DNA of 64,000 bases from Macrobrachium rosenbergii (Eukaryota > Arthropoda > Malacostraca > Decapoda > Palaemonidae). The notes beneath the pieces were generated by a model. It ran no database searches. It was not told where the DNA came from and saw nothing but the letters and a program-made list of their open reading frames with translations. Positions 11,811 to 25,440 of the stretch are shown here, one piece after another (position 1 is the stretch's first letter; each line of letters begins with the position of its first letter). The stretch covers positions 40,858,538 through 40,922,537 of the forward strand of contig NC_089741.1 in NCBI RefSeq assembly GCF_040412425.1. The letters are read 5' to 3'. Made by a program: the position numbers and the translations under genes.

Positions 11811-13370
11811 TTTGCATTTACAATCTGCAATTCAAGAATGTCGCTTTTGGTCGTATTTCTTGTGCGCCAATGAACTCAATAAAAATGGAGATAAAATTTT
11901 AAATTTTAACAAAAAGGCTCAGAATTATAATGACAAAACACCAATAAGTGTTAAATTCTATCTTTACAATGAAAAACAATCTGATTGATAAAATATTATT
12001 TTTAAATAATTGGTAAAATCCACTGGGAAAGTCCACATGCCATAAAGAAAATATTTTCAGCGTAAATTTAAAAAATCGATTAAATTAAAAATGTGTATGA
12101 TAAAAATTGTTTGTAAAGTTAAAGAGCTGTAAAGCTAAATTCAAGATGTAAATCAAGGATAAAAATTATTAATATTTGCTAAGATTGCTCCTTCAAAAAA
12201 TAGATAAATAATAAACAATCATTCATTAAGAAACTAAAATAAAAAAAAAAAAAAGATGAAATTTATATATTATATTTCTCATAATGAAAAGACATATTCT
12301 AATTCTCATAATGATAATGAATGACTACCGGTCAATTTATATTCCATCCCCTGAAGGCAAGAGTGTTAAGTTTTTTTTTTTTTTTAAGTGTTAGTTTTTT
12401 CTTAATCTTTCCCTGGTGGCAATCTGTAATTCCCACGGTGCGAAATCACAACTCTTAATCACCCCTTTGGTCTCAACCCCTTGGCTTCAATGGCCCACAA
12501 CCTTCCCCCTTCCCAAAGGCCTCTGCTGATGCCGCAACCATAAACCACAACACTCAACCACAACCTTGACCCTCCCCTCATCATGCTCAGCCAAAATTTG
12601 CTCACCTCTTTGTACTTAAGCCACCAAACGCCCCCCACCCCCACCTACCCTTTTTTCTTGAAAATCGTTTTGGGGTCATTACGTAAAATAAGAAACAAAA
12701 ATCATTACACTTAAATATCTTGTGAATGTGTGCACGTCTTTTCAGCCCAAATTTGGCACAACTCTTTTGAGTGTTTTTTTTTTTTTTTAATTGAGATGGT
12801 CATTACGCATAATAAAAAACCTTACCCAATAAAAAAAAAATGGTTACTGCCTCTTTTCAGCAGAATTCAAACAACTCTTCTGATTTGCTTTTTAATTTTT
12901 TTATTAGGCATAATTGAACAAAATCGCAAAATAGAAAAAAACTACTTTTGTCAAGAAACAAACCATTATGCGCAGCGTAACTCGTTGTTTATTTTTTCGA
13001 CAAAACTGGCACTTATTATAATTGCAAACTTCGACCAAACATATTGTGAGGATCACTGCACATATACACTACACATATAAACCAACTTACTTTCCTCGTA
13101 AAATGTATACGGATTATCTGCTCTTGTTATTTGAACTGATACACTTGATACCTGACCAATCTATAGAATCTTATTTCGACCCAATCTCTAATCCACAAAC
13201 CAAACTGCAATGAACGAATAAAAACTATTTTCAAGAGCTCTGCAATGTTGCAATTTCGAGAATTTATGGAAATTTCAATAACACCTGTCTCTTCGCTCAA
13301 CCATGGTCCATTTGAAGCACTGAAGTTTTAGCAAAAACAAATGTAGGCTATATCTTTTCAGTCAACTCAC

Positions 13371-13373
<3 letters not shown>
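11807..13373. other. AT-rich stretch with no recognised gene
   Basis: About 1.5 kb of mostly AT-rich unique sequence with homopolymer runs (A at 12241-12254, T at 12370-12385, T at 12776-12788) and a CA/CC-rich patch at 12470-12650. Open frames near 12730-13213 have no recognisable domains. Confidence 0.5.
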
Positions 13374-13432
<59 letters not shown>

Positions 13433-13489
13433 CATGCACTGACTTCAAAAACATGCAAATGCTGACGGAAATTCACTTCCTTCCTGCAC

Positions 13490-13526
<37 letters not shown>

Positions 13527-13557
13527 GAAATTCTTCCCCTCCTGGTCATCCTGCATC

Positions 13558-13620
<63 letters not shown>

Positions 13621-13652
13621 GAAATTCTTCCCCTCTGGTATGCGTCATCCTA

Positions 13653-13723
<71 letters not shown>
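13374..13723. repeat. SSR-spacer array: (TC)n with TAGAAATTCTTCCCC spacer
   Basis: Four TC tracts (13374-13428, 13494-13525, 13561-13620, 13660-13723). Two of the spacers begin TAGAAATTCTTCCCCTC and continue GTCATCCT, so they are copies. A third TC tract is preceded by a different spacer. Confidence 0.9.
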
Positions 13724-13726
<3 letters not shown>

Positions 13727-14150
13727 CTCTGTAAAATACTAAGGGTTTATCTTGGCAGTGTGCTCTGGAATCATATTTCCACCTAATAACTAAAACATAA
13801 AACGTAAGATTCAGACGCCGTGGACCGAATGAATTTTATTTTATGAAATCCTGCTTTTAATTTTTTTTATATATATATATAAAACAGGGTGTTTTTGGCA
13901 CTGTGACTTGGCTCGGCCCGGTCAGGAAGGACGAGGATAATCTTCTTATTATTTATTAAGATCATTTATTCACTTTTTTCACCACTCTACAACTTTCCCT
14001 CTATTGAAGTATTGAAAGCAAACTTTAAATATATACGTGCAACTGCAGATAGGTATTGCCACATGACGGTACAATTTAGCGCAGTGAATGAGAGTCGACC
14101 AATATTATATTTCGTTGATTTAATGTCACTTATTTTAAAGGGTGTACAGA
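13724..14150. other. Stretch with no recognised feature
   Basis: Unique sequence with a short (TA)n near 13868-13882. Nothing identifiable. Confidence 0.5.
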
Positions 14151-14330
14151 CACACAAATACACACACATATATATATATATATAATATATATATATACAT
14201 ACACTGTATACATAGAAATAAATATATATATATATATATACACACATATATATATATATATAAATATACATATACATATATATACATATACATATATTTA
14301 AATATATATTTACATATATATAATAACTTC
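14151..14330. repeat. Compound (CA)n/(TA)n microsatellite
   Basis: Alternating CACACA and TATATA blocks with ATACAT interruptions. A second block of the same kind lies at 14640-14916. Confidence 0.92.
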
Positions 14331-14499
14331 CTACTTTCATAACAGGCAACGAGAAATATGGCAGAGGTCACTGGCACTAAATATTAAATGAAGATACAAA
14401 GCGTTTTCGTGTCCATTAAACACATTTCCGAAGTGCCACGAATTTACACCTCGAAAAATAACGCGAGAGCATTTGGTATCCTCAATTATTTTGAATCCA

Positions 14500-14501
<2 letters not shown>

Positions 14502-14576
<75 letters not shown>
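14502..14576. repeat. (CT)n microsatellite
   Basis: A CT tract with a single-base phase slip near 14551. Confidence 0.95.
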
Positions 14577-14577
<1 letters not shown>

Positions 14578-14639
14578 ACCACACAAACTCATTCTCTCTC
14601 ATGTATATTTACTGTGCATACACACAAATACCATTAAAA

Positions 14640-14807
14640 TATATAATGTATATATATATACATATACTACACATATATATAGAAATAATCAACACAATGT
14701 TTGTGTATACTCACATATATATATAAATAAACATATTTATATTGTATGTGTGTATGGGTTCGATATATGTGAGTCACACATACAACACATACATACATAC
14801 TACACAT

Positions 14808-14838
<31 letters not shown>

Positions 14839-14846
14839 CACACAAT

Positions 14847-14916
<70 letters not shown>
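14640..14916. repeat. Compound TA/CA microsatellite
   Basis: TATACATA, TGTGTATG and CACACAATACACACA blocks, ending in a pure (TA)n at about 14851-14916. Confidence 0.92.
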
Positions 14917-14918
<2 letters not shown>

Positions 14919-15205
14919 ACAAAATACGTAAAATATTTAGACAATGTCCATACATCCCCACCATTGCCGATGGCATCATGGCTGCCTTTCAAACCGCATG
15001 GGGCCATCATAATCCCATAATGACGATAAAAAATAAGCAAAAGAGCCATCCGTCACGGACATTAAACTGAATGATGGCTCCATATATTCACAGACCGAGA
15101 GAAATTTTGTTCCAACGATTTCTAATATACGGCCCCTAATGCAAAAAATTTTCACTGTGGTGTTCACAAGGCCCTGCGTTGTAGTAGGCATGTGATCTGG
15201 CCGTT
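14917..15205 (+). other. Possible 3' end of a retroposon (tail-based guess)
   Basis: A non-repetitive 290-base stretch of balanced composition ends CTGGCCGTTGTAAATAG and runs directly into the (AAAT)n at 15206-15284. A unique body with a short tandem tail is the usual arrangement for a SINE or a truncated LINE. No reverse transcriptase motif, A/B box or target duplication was found, so this is weak. Confidence 0.25.
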
Positions 15206-15213
15206 GTAAATAG

Positions 15214-15244
<31 letters not shown>

Positions 15245-15284
15245 ATACGTAAATAAATAAATAAAATAAATAAATAAATAAATA
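15206..15284. repeat. (AAAT)n microsatellite
   Basis: About 19 AAAT units with two interruptions. Confidence 0.94.
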
Positions 15285-15295
15285 AGCACACACAT

Positions 15296-15409
15296 GTATG
15301 TGTATGTTTATTTATTCTACATACAGTATACTGTATGTGTATGTGTGTTAAAAAGTGTATTGTACGTGTGCATGTGTTTACTTGCCTTAAAAATATATAT
15401 ACATATATA

Positions 15410-15476
<67 letters not shown>
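15296..15476. repeat. Compound (TG)/(TA) microsatellite
   Basis: TGTATGTG blocks with palindromic ACAGTATACTGT at 15322-15333, then a (TA)n tract at about 15412-15476. Confidence 0.9.
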
Positions 15477-15481
<5 letters not shown>

Positions 15482-16098
15482 CTGGTATATACAAACATAC
15501 AAGAAGTTTAATCTGTTTAAGGCTATAATGACTTGAGACTGGCCTAAGCCTGCCTCAAAATAATCCTAAACAGCCTAATTCACCTCCTGCAATTACTTTC
15601 GTATTACGTTATAACACAACTAGCCAGTTTATAACGAAGTATTCAAGTCATGCCTCAACGCAAGAACGATGATCTTAGATAATGTCACGGTGAATTCACC
15701 ATAACTAAAAGCTTCTGAGCAATATAGCATGTTGACTTTGCAATGCTTCTTCCAAATAACACCTATATTTCTAAAGCATTACTCCATAAGCCTAATTGAC
15801 CTTGGGAAAATTAGGCAGTTGTGTTGTTAAGAAACTCGATAAATTCGCCTTAATTATAATTGAGGCTCTTTCGTAAATTGGAAGGATGTGTTTGAACATT
15901 ACAACACAACACAAGGCTGTGATTTAAAAAACAAATGACTGTTGATTATCCTTCAACAACAACATAAGTCAAGGGGTGTAAGCGTATCCCAAACTTAATT
16001 GTTAGTATCTTTAAGTCATTATTCCGTCCAAATTAAATATAAAGAAAATAATATGTGTATAAGAGAGAACTAATAGATAATTTGGTAATTCAAGTGAT

Positions 16099-16099
<1 letters not shown>
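15477..16099. other. Stretch with no recognised feature
   Basis: About 620 bases of unique AT-rich sequence. No gene, RNA or element signature. Confidence 0.5.
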
Positions 16100-16168
<69 letters not shown>

Positions 16169-16210
16169 AAAGTAATATTGTGTGAGAGAACCAATAGCTA
16201 ATTTCATTGT

Positions 16211-16280
<70 letters not shown>

Positions 16281-16325
16281 ATATAAAATGTGTGAGAGAT
16301 CCAATAGCCAATTTAATTGTTTTTA

Positions 16326-16364
<39 letters not shown>

Positions 16365-16427
16365 AATTATGTATAACGTGTGTGGTTAATTCAATTGTTG
16401 ATTAAGAAGAAGAAGAAGAATTGTTGA

Positions 16428-16474
<47 letters not shown>
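16100..16474. repeat. SSR-spacer array: (GA)n with TGTGAGAGA.CCAATAGC spacer
   Basis: Four GA tracts (16100-16166, 16214-16276, 16327-16361, 16432-16474). The spacers share GTGTGAGAGA.CCAATAGC and TAATTT.ATTGTT. The last spacer adds a GAA triplet run. A further spacer-like copy precedes the first tract (GAGAACTAATAGATAATTTG). Confidence 0.9.
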
Positions 16475-16479
<5 letters not shown>

Positions 16480-16666
16480 TCTAATCACGAGTCCCGTGAC
16501 CGCCCTGTACCTCCCGAAAGTGAAAAAGGACGAGTCGTCCCAAATTCTTCGTCAGTCGACGCCCACAACCGGCGTTGCCAGCCCCCAATGCAGTCTGTAG
16601 TGTCCTGTGACCTTGAAGTTAGGGAAACACTGGCCGGAAATCACTGCAACCCGGACATTCCAGGCC

Positions 16667-16670
<4 letters not shown>
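16475..16670. other. GC-rich unique stretch
   Basis: A GC- and CpG-rich island of about 190 bases in AT-rich surroundings. No protein match that I recognise in any frame. Confidence 0.35.

Positions 16671-16704
<34 letters not shown>
16671..16704. repeat. (CT)n ending in AG
   Basis: A CT tract ending CTCTCTAG and followed by GTGAAG, so it looks like a 3' splice site placed next to a donor-like hexamer. It is more likely a microsatellite mimic than a real junction. Confidence 0.9.
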
Positions 16705-16705
<1 letters not shown>

Positions 16706-16799
16706 GGTGAAGTGGGTGGATGCCATAAATGGTATCAACTCTATCTAGAATTTTTGAGCTTGAAAATCAAAATTGACGTAAAACAAACAAACACACACA

Positions 16800-16927
<128 letters not shown>

Positions 16928-17133
16928 ACCCAAAGAAACATTATCAATAAAACGCAAGGGTTGATTTCTTCAAAGCCTTCGGAAACAGGAACCAAAATTC
17001 GTAAAAACTCTCTCTCTCTCTCTCTCTCCACAATCTGAGACTTCTAATGGTTCACAGTTGTCAGGAAAGAGGAAGGGAGTGAGAAAGAGGAGATAGATTT
17101 ATGAAAACGATAGGAAGGGTGATAAGAGGCAAA

Positions 17134-17998
<865 letters not shown>

Positions 17999-18315
17999 TA
18001 AAAACAAGTAAAACGCTACGGCGTATAATCATCAAGGTCACCGAAAATAGATCTATCTTTCGGCCCGGTGGTGGCCTACCCTAAACCGTTGCCAGACGCA
18101 TGATTATGGCTAACTTTAACCTTAAATAAAATAAAAACTACTGAGGCTAGGAGGCTGTAATTGGGTATGTTGGATGACTGAAGGATGGATGATCAACATA
18201 CCAATTTGCAGCCCTCTAACCTTAGTAGTTTTTAAGATCTGAGGGCGGACGGTATAAAGTGCGGACGGACAGACAAAGCCGGCGCAATAGTTTTCTTTTA
18301 CAGAAAACTAAAAAA
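17999..18315 (+). mobile_element. Multi-hairpin element, copy 3 (two internal deletions)
   Basis: The 5' AAACAAGTAAAA is joined directly to CGCTACGGCGTATAATC, so the first small hairpin and the TTTTCTGTACAG block are gone. A second deletion removes the block between TCTTTCGG and CCCGGTGGTGGCC. The large stem is kept (arms 18133-18172 and 18195-18233). The tail has GGGCGGACGGTATAAAGTGC and the terminal hairpin AGTTTTCT-TTTAC-AGAAAACT. Confidence 0.85.
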
Positions 18316-19621
18316 CACACTGAACAAATAAAGGTTTGCGCTTGATATAAAAAATATACAGACATTACATAACAAACGACATTATAAGTATTTGCATAAT
18401 AATATTATCCCTTTTACCCGAGGCGATGCAGGATCCCAATTTACGCTCATCAATATTCAAGATCGTTATGAATTCGAGATTACAAAAGTAAAGCATAAAT
18501 TTTCCCAGTCGACAGGGGAAGAGATATGAAATTATGTAATATTCAACATGTTTTCATTATCAAAGGCAAATATGGCATACGAGTTCTCTTAATAATATAT
18601 AAATATTTTACTCGTTTACGTTACTGCAATCGAACACTTCAGTGTATATAAAAAAATCATATTGTTTACAATAAACTGGCACTGATGTTGATATCATAAT
18701 CACATCTGGTGTAAAATTACAATAGTGATTTAACTTAAGTCAAGAAAACACTTCTATAAATTATTGAAAAACAAGAAATTAATACAGTCTCAAAATACGA
18801 TAATTCCAAAAATAATTTTGGCATAAAGCAGTTCCAAAAAAAATAATATAAGAATGGAGAATATAATGTGACTTTTGTTACATAGCTCATATGCAGTGCA
18901 GGTCAACATGGCACTCACAAGAGTCATGAAAACTCTGCGGACATTTCACGCCTCATTAGGAGAACTTTTCATTACTTTCATTTTTTTTATAACAAATTTT
19001 ATATTATTTTATTTGCTTGCCGTTCTGAAACAAGCAAGTATCTAATAAAAAAAAGTCCAAAAAAGTCCGATATTTAGTGTTTTAATTAAATTGGCATATC
19101 AATCATAAATTCTGAAATAGATTATAACGACTATAAGATGTTTTATTGTGAAGATTTCTATCTGTGGTATCAATTTGAATCAAATCAAGCGATTATAACT
19201 GAAAAAAAATGGAAGGACACGATTCTCATTTTAACTTCCTGGCGATTCTACTTTGCACTCGAGGATCCCAGACAAAGATCTTCTAATTACCATAAGAGCA
19301 AGTTTCAGAGTACGGAGTTGGATCTATACATTTTATAATACAGTTCGTTAGATTTTTTTTTTTTACATATGTCACCTACTAATGAATGCTGACATTGACT
19401 TGAAACCTAATGACATGTTTATCAGAGTTTTTTGGTGCATTATACTTCCAACACTTAAGCTGCTTTATATTTACACTAAAGGTTCACCACAGACTGCTCC
19501 AGCCCCAAATTGCCTTTACCGCGCCCGTGTTTCCATGCTTCCTGGATAATATGGAATTTCATCCCAGCATTTCTTTTAACCATATCAATCCAGCAGTCTG
19601 TATGTTTCCTCTCAGATTCAT

Positions 19622-19625
<4 letters not shown>
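18316..19625. other. AT-rich stretch with no recognised gene
   Basis: About 1.3 kb of unique AT-rich sequence. The open frames at 19138-19338 and 19410-19679 carry no recognisable motif. Confidence 0.5.
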
Positions 19626-19661
<36 letters not shown>

Positions 19662-19790
19662 TATATATTATATATATAACATATATATAATATATATATA
19701 TATAAAAGTATATATATTATATATTATATATATATATACATATATATATACATATATATATATAATATATATACACACAAATATATACTG
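19626..19790. repeat. Compound (CA)n/(TA)n microsatellite
   Basis: (CA)13 at 19626-19652, followed by interrupted TA tracts with TAATAT phase slips. Confidence 0.93.
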
Positions 19791-20073
19791 AAATAAAACA
19801 AATTAAAATGTAGTGGGTCCATTACCAACTTTTTTGACTAAATGGCCACCTCAACATACACACCGTTGAATATTAAAAATGAAGTTTCAAATAGAGGGCA
19901 TGTTTACTTTTTTTTTTTACATTATGCACAACATAAACATAATAAAAGCACATTGCCCAACTTGAAAAATATATGAAATATTACATAATAATATAATGGT
20001 TTTTAAATATGAAAGGAAGTACGAGTATAAAAAAAACAATTGAGAGACAGACGTAAATAGGAACCACAACACG

Positions 20074-20076
<3 letters not shown>

Positions 20077-20150
<74 letters not shown>
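20077..20150. repeat. (GA)n microsatellite
   Basis: A GA tract with one phase slip at about 20117. Confidence 0.95.
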
Positions 20151-20154
<4 letters not shown>

Positions 20155-20213
20155 CCCAAAACAAGACATGAACCAGAGGCCGATATATAGTTGCCACAAT
20201 TCAATCCAGATTT

Positions 20214-20283
20214 GGGACGGGATATGTTGGAGGGGGAGGGGATGGAGGAGGGGGGGGTGTAGGGAGGGGAAGGAGAAGGGGCA
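20214..20283 (+). other. G-rich patch with G-quadruplex potential
   Basis: Successive runs of three to eight G on the plus strand (GGAGGGGGAGGGGATGGAGG, then GGGGGGGG, GGGAGGGG, GGGG) satisfy the usual four-run rule for quadruplex formation. Confidence 0.6.
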
Positions 20284-20534
20284 TTGCCCCTCCTACCCAT
20301 CTCCTTTGGGGGCTGATGAATCCCGTTGGCACTCTCCAATTCAATTACCAAAAGCGGAACCGCACTACAAAACCAGCGCTGGGGAATTTCATCCGGTTAT
20401 TTGATATACCTTCGTCCAAATCAAATATACAGTTTTTGTTTTTTTTTTTTGTTTTCGTTCTATTTGTTTGGGTTGCTGTCTGCGTTACCTCCCCTTTTGA
20501 TTCGCCCAATAACGAAACTTCTGTGAATGGGAGG

Positions 20535-20672
20535 TAATTCTATTTTTCTTTCGACGGAGTAAGCTTTGAAAAACCTTTATTTTTTTTTTTTTGCCTCTTG
20601 TGAAATTCGCTATTTTTCGACAGAGTAAGCTTTGAAAACCTTTTTTTTTGCACTTGTGAAATTCACTGTTTT
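20535..20672. repeat. ~70 bp tandem duplication with T-runs
   Basis: Two units: TTTCGAC(G/A)GAGTAAGCTTTG, AAAACCTTT, a poly-T run, CTTGTGAAATTC(G/A)CT. They differ mainly in T-run length. Confidence 0.85.
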
Positions 20673-20692
20673 TAATGAAGATAACATGCCAT

Positions 20693-20945
<253 letters not shown>

Positions 20946-21595
20946 TTCTTTTCTCCAATTCCAAAGTCAGCCTTCCCCCTCTGGGCCATTCCCGAATTTA
21001 GACGTCTCTCAGGAAAATTCCGGGTGCTCCAACCCGGCCGCAAAAATCCCAGCAGCAGGAGAGAGGAAATATTTATTGGGTGGTGAAGATCCAGGGAGGG
21101 AGTTTCGTATCAATGCAAGAAATTCGAATCGCTGGATTTCAAAGGAATTTTTGTTTTGATAAAAACACGCGATCAATTTGAATGCATGACGTAGCTTCCC
21201 TGCACCAGAATTTTTTTTTTTTTTTGGATGTTCAAGGGGTGTATTCGCCTCACAAATTCTTCATACACTTCAATAATTGAATACTTTTATCTGATAAATT
21301 CGATTACATGATCTGGATTCTTACACCGGAATGTAATTTGAAAGTTTTTTCATGTTCAAGGGCTTATTCGCTCCATAAATTCTTCATACATTTCATTTCT
21401 TTAATATTTCATGCGTACAAACAAATATTAATAAAAATCTATATAATTAATTCAACTACAGTTTTCATACAGTTAATGCTGTGCTGTTGATCTATATAGA
21501 AATACAACAAATGCATTTCTTTCTTTTTATTTATTTTGGCTTTCAACCTTCAGTCAAAATCTAGATCTTCTAAATACGAAAGAAGGCTTGCATCA
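20946..21595. other. Stretch with no recognised feature
   Basis: Unique sequence. Two passages near 21190-21270 and 21315-21400 share C.CCAGAATTTTTTT-like, ATGTTCAAGGG.GTATTCGC and ATAAATTCTTCATACA, a diverged ~125 bp duplication. Confidence 0.55.
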
Positions 21596-21748
21596 GAGGA
21601 GAGAGAGAGAGAGAGAGAGAGAAGTTGCATACTCGCATGCAATTACTTCCCATACCATAGTATCAGCGCTTCAAAAGAATACATAAGATGTGATTACAAT
21701 AGTCATGTATTTTGTGGACACACATTTTAGATCTTCAGGAAAAAAACA

Positions 21749-21820
<72 letters not shown>

Positions 21821-21865
21821 AACAAAGAGAACGCCTTCTCTCTCTCTTGTATATCAAAAGGAACG

Positions 21866-21930
<65 letters not shown>

Positions 21931-22008
21931 GCGACCCACAACAACAACAAGCTCTATATGCCCTAATCTGCGACCGAAAGCGGAGACCGAAAGTGAGAGA
22001 TATCATCA

Positions 22009-22054
<46 letters not shown>
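21596..22054. repeat. Cluster of (GA)n and (CT)n tracts
   Basis: GA at 21596-21622, then CT tracts at about 21753-21817, 21869-21928 and 22012-22054. The spacers after the first CT tract (AACAAAGAGAACGCCTTCTC and ATCAAAAGGAACGCCTTCTC) are copies, marking a small SSR-spacer array. Confidence 0.92.
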
Positions 22055-22056
<2 letters not shown>

Positions 22057-22399
22057 CAGGTCTCTCCATATTCAGAGCGACCACAAAAGATCGAAGAAGA
22101 TGATTGGCTGTGACATCAGAAAGGGATGCCCTCGTCAGATGAAGACGAATATGAAAAAGAAAGATAAGAGGCAGGTTTGGGGGAGCAAGGTGAAGATACG
22201 GCGAGAAAAAAAAAAAAAAAAGAGAGGAAGGATTGACAAAGGCTCAAAAGGATGACCGTATATAGGATGAAGGAGGGGAGGAGGGGGGTTATGGTTTTAT
22301 AGCTCTATATGGATGGGGAATGTACTGGGATGGTTATGCAACATTTTCGAGTCAACAGCGTCAGCTAGGGAAGGCCACGGAAAGCCTTTTCAGGCAATG
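22055..22399. other. Stretch with no recognised feature
   Basis: Purine-rich unique sequence with poly-A at about 22206-22223 and a GGAGG patch near 22270-22290. Confidence 0.5.
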
Positions 22400-22463
22400 A
22401 CAGAGAGAGAGAGAGAGAGAGAGAGATATGCACAGCCTCTTTGGCATATTCATATATAAAGAG

Positions 22464-22515
<52 letters not shown>

Positions 22516-22599
22516 ATCGTGGCATATTCAGAATATAAGAGAAGAGAGGAGAGAGAGAGAGATGCACAGCCTTCATGGCATATTCAAATATAAAAGAAA

Positions 22600-22658
<59 letters not shown>
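22400..22658. repeat. SSR-spacer array: (GA)n with GCACAGCC..GGCATATTCA spacer
   Basis: Four GA tracts alternate with three spacers sharing GCACAGCC (or GCCATC), TGGCATATTCA and ATATAA.AGAAGAGGA. Confidence 0.9.
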
Positions 22659-22659
<1 letters not shown>

Positions 22660-23073
22660 TACAGCCAACCAGGCGTAATCATATCCAAAAAGACATCACC
22701 ACCCAGGGCAGCACAGAACAACTCCTCAACTCACACTGTTTCATCACCCTGATTACTCTTTAATTTCACACTGAACCTCCTCAGTACGTTAGTGAGATTG
22801 ACGCGAGACTGCTGTGGCAATCACAGTCTCTCGTCTAATCTTGGCGAAACATGCTAATGAAAAGAGAGATTTAATGATATCGTTATAATAATCACTTAGT
22901 GGAAACTGAAGGGATCACAGAGGATGAGGAAAATAAGAAAGCTGAATGAAACATCATTCACCTGTGGATTACCTGGGGGTTAATGCCTGATTACTTAATG
23001 AGTCCACTAGCTTCTGACTAAAGAGAACCTACCACCTCTGCATCAACTAGCAAACTGATGTCATCGCTTAACA
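22659..23073. other. Stretch with no recognised feature
   Basis: Unique sequence with a small hairpin at 22808-22833 (GAGACTG against CAGTCTC). It forms the left flank of the MITE at 23074. Confidence 0.5.
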
Positions 23074-23372
23074 CAGTGGTTCTTAACCTTCTTCAACGTA
23101 TGCGCATAACCCTTTCAAATCAGCCGTCAGTTCTCCCACCCCCTGAATTGCTGAAATACAAAAAAAGTAAAATACAAAGATGATATGATGTGTATTAATA
23201 ACAGAAGCGGATTTTTAAAATCTTTATTCACAAAGCTTACAAATTTATTTTTTATTTTTTGCAGAAAAAAAACATGCGTATATATAAAAATATATTTTGC
23301 TTTAATCATTCATAGGCATCCTCGCAACCCTTACGATCCAGCTTCGGCGAGCACCCCTGGTTAAGAACACTG
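23074..23372. mobile_element. hAT-type MITE, family 1, copy A
   Basis: It begins CAGTGGTTCTTAACCTT and ends CCTGGTTAAGAACACTG, so the ends are inverted copies of about 15 bases (with one base lost on the right). This terminal sequence is typical of the hAT superfamily. The interior (CCCTTTCAAATCAGCCGTCA, ACCCCCTGAATTGCTGAAAT, ATATATTTTGCTT, AGGCATCCTCGCA) is non-coding and is shared with 29192-29543. Flanking 8-mers do not match, so the target duplication has decayed. Being 299 bp, it would need an enzyme from elsewhere. Confidence 0.85.
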
Positions 23373-23539
23373 AGTCTTAATACATGAAAATGGAAGGCAT
23401 TTTCTTTCAAAATGTAGGTTATAACATCATAAAGTATCATACACAATGTGTTCTTACTTCAAAAAGTGACAAAAAATGTCTTCCTGAGATTCTGACAGCA
23501 TAATTATAAAGCCAGAAACGTCTATACAAATACTAACAA

Positions 23540-23875
23540 AGGCACTTGACTAATTGGTTCAAAAATAAAAACTTTCAAAACGTTAACAAAATGAAAAAAT
23601 GGCAAAGAATATGTTACTGTTGTGGAAACTGGTTCAAAAAATGTAAAATACAATGAAAAATTTCAAAGACTGTTAACTTTAAAAAAAAAAAAAAAATTTT
23701 CAAAGAATGTGTTACTATTTTTATAAACTTTTACTTTGGTTCAAAATTTTAAAAAATAAATGATAAAGTTTCAAAGACCGTAAACTTTTATTCTAATAAA
23801 CTGCCAGAAAAATAAATGAAAAAATGTCAAACACTGTTGACTTTTTTTTTTTTTAATAAACTACCACACGCCATG
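23540..23875. repeat. Degenerate AT-rich tandem repeat, ~75 bp unit x4
   Basis: Units share TTTCAAAGA.TGT(T/G)A(A/C)T, TTTAAA runs and TGG(T/C)TCAAAA. Boundaries are poor because of drift. Confidence 0.6.
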
Positions 23876-24319
23876 TTTCACAAACTTGAACAGAACGACG
23901 CTTCCAAATAAAATCTTAAAATTTACGCGTTCATCCTCTCTCTCTCTCCGACAGACAGACGATAAGTCAGTCAGGCTACAAAGGTTCCCTGGGAAAAAGA
24001 TCAAAGTATCAATACATTGACAACCCCGATATTGAAGTCCCTTTGTTTACAGAGGCTTCAAATATGCAGAAGGACTCACTTATAACAAAAAAAAGGGAGA
24101 GAGAAAATAGAAAAAGGATTTTCAGGAGAGAAAAAATGGTACGGAACAATGCACAGACATCGCTCAAAGATTATTTTCCGACGATGTGTTTGATGAAATA
24201 TCCTGCGAGGGAAATATACTGTAAAAAAAAAAAAAAAAAAAAAGGAGGTTCGTTTTCTGAAGTCACGTCACAAAAATACATCTGTCAAAACTAGAAATAC
24301 ATCTATCAATACATCTACA
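23876..24319. other. Stretch with no recognised feature
   Basis: Unique purine-rich sequence with poly-A at 24222-24243 and a short (CT)n at 23936-23947. Confidence 0.5.
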
Positions 24320-24356
24320 GTATATATATATATGTGTGTGTTTATATGTGTGTGTA

Positions 24357-24411
<55 letters not shown>
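24320..24411. repeat. Compound (TA)n/(TG)n microsatellite
   Basis: TA with two TGTGTG interruptions, ending in a pure TA tract of about 45 bases. Confidence 0.93.
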
Positions 24412-24414
<3 letters not shown>

Positions 24415-25065
24415 AGAAAGATGGAAAGGCACACTAACAATCAACAGCTTTTGTTGTGGCCGACGGCGTTTCGCAAGAATCCATTGCATTTCAAGGCTGC
24501 AATGACGCAAATGGAACGTCACTACATAAAATCATAAAGACAAAAATACATTTCTTAAAATAATTTGAAACAAACCTACCCAGTGCATGGATAAAAAGTG
24601 ACTAAACATAAAAAGGTAACACTAGTAAGAAGTACACAGAACAGCAGAAAAATTACATATATGTAAAACTCCTAATAACCGCAGCCGTGAGGCCTTGACA
24701 AAAAATGCCGACACAACGGCTGCAATACAACGAACTCATAACCTGTGCATTCCCCAAACCTTTCAGATACGCTTTCTACTGTAAGCCTAGAATCCGAACT
24801 TGGGAATGTAAGGAAGAAATTCTTCTTCTACCGCACTGGATTCGATCGGAGCGTTACCCAGCAGGGGCAATCACGAAATTATCCCCACCAAGAAATATAT
24901 GCTCCCAAAACAACACAATTATAAGACAAGGTTTCTTTGTCATCTATACTACAGTATTATCTTACATCATCTGACATTCACATCTTACTCCACACACATA
25001 TGAGATATTAAACTCACTTTTCCAGCTCAGGGGAGACAGAAATCTAAAAAGCGAAGCAGACCGAC
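24412..25065. other. Stretch with no recognised feature
   Basis: Unique sequence. An 89-codon plus-strand frame at 24705-24974 has balanced composition but no motif or splice borders that I trust. Confidence 0.45.
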
Positions 25066-25440
25066 CTTATTAACTGTTAATAAGCACTTGAAAGGACGAC
25101 TTAACCGCGGTCGCTGGAGCATAGCAGGTTCTGTCATGACCTCATTCACTGGGGAGGGTACTGCATTTACCAAAGAACTCGAGGTTTGATACAGAGACGC
25201 TGCGGTTATTAACGCAAATGGAGCGGTCGTTAACACAGGCACGGTTGGTGCATGTAAAACTGCAACAGTCATTAACATGTATGCCGCAATCATTAACACA
25301 CATACTGAGGATATGTGAACCTGCTGAAATTATTAACATAATTGCTGGAATCATTCGCTCAAATACTGGATTTTTTTCTTTGACGGGGCGTAAAAATACG
25401 ATCATTAACGACACAATTGCGGTGGTCTTTCGCCCACGTT
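25066..25440. repeat. Degenerate ~24-28 bp repeat around ATTAACACA
   Basis: Roughly ten units contain (G/C)(T/A)(C/T)ATTAAC(A/G)(C/T)A followed by a variable GC-richer segment (for example GTCGTTAACACAGG, GTCATTAACATGTA, ATCATTAACACACA, ATTATTAACATAAT, ATCATTAACGACAC). Heavily diverged. Confidence 0.65.

Noticed and set aside
24705..24974. Non-repetitive 89-codon plus-strand frame
   Set aside because: Length is within chance expectation, no conserved motif was recognised, and flanking splice or promoter signals are absent.
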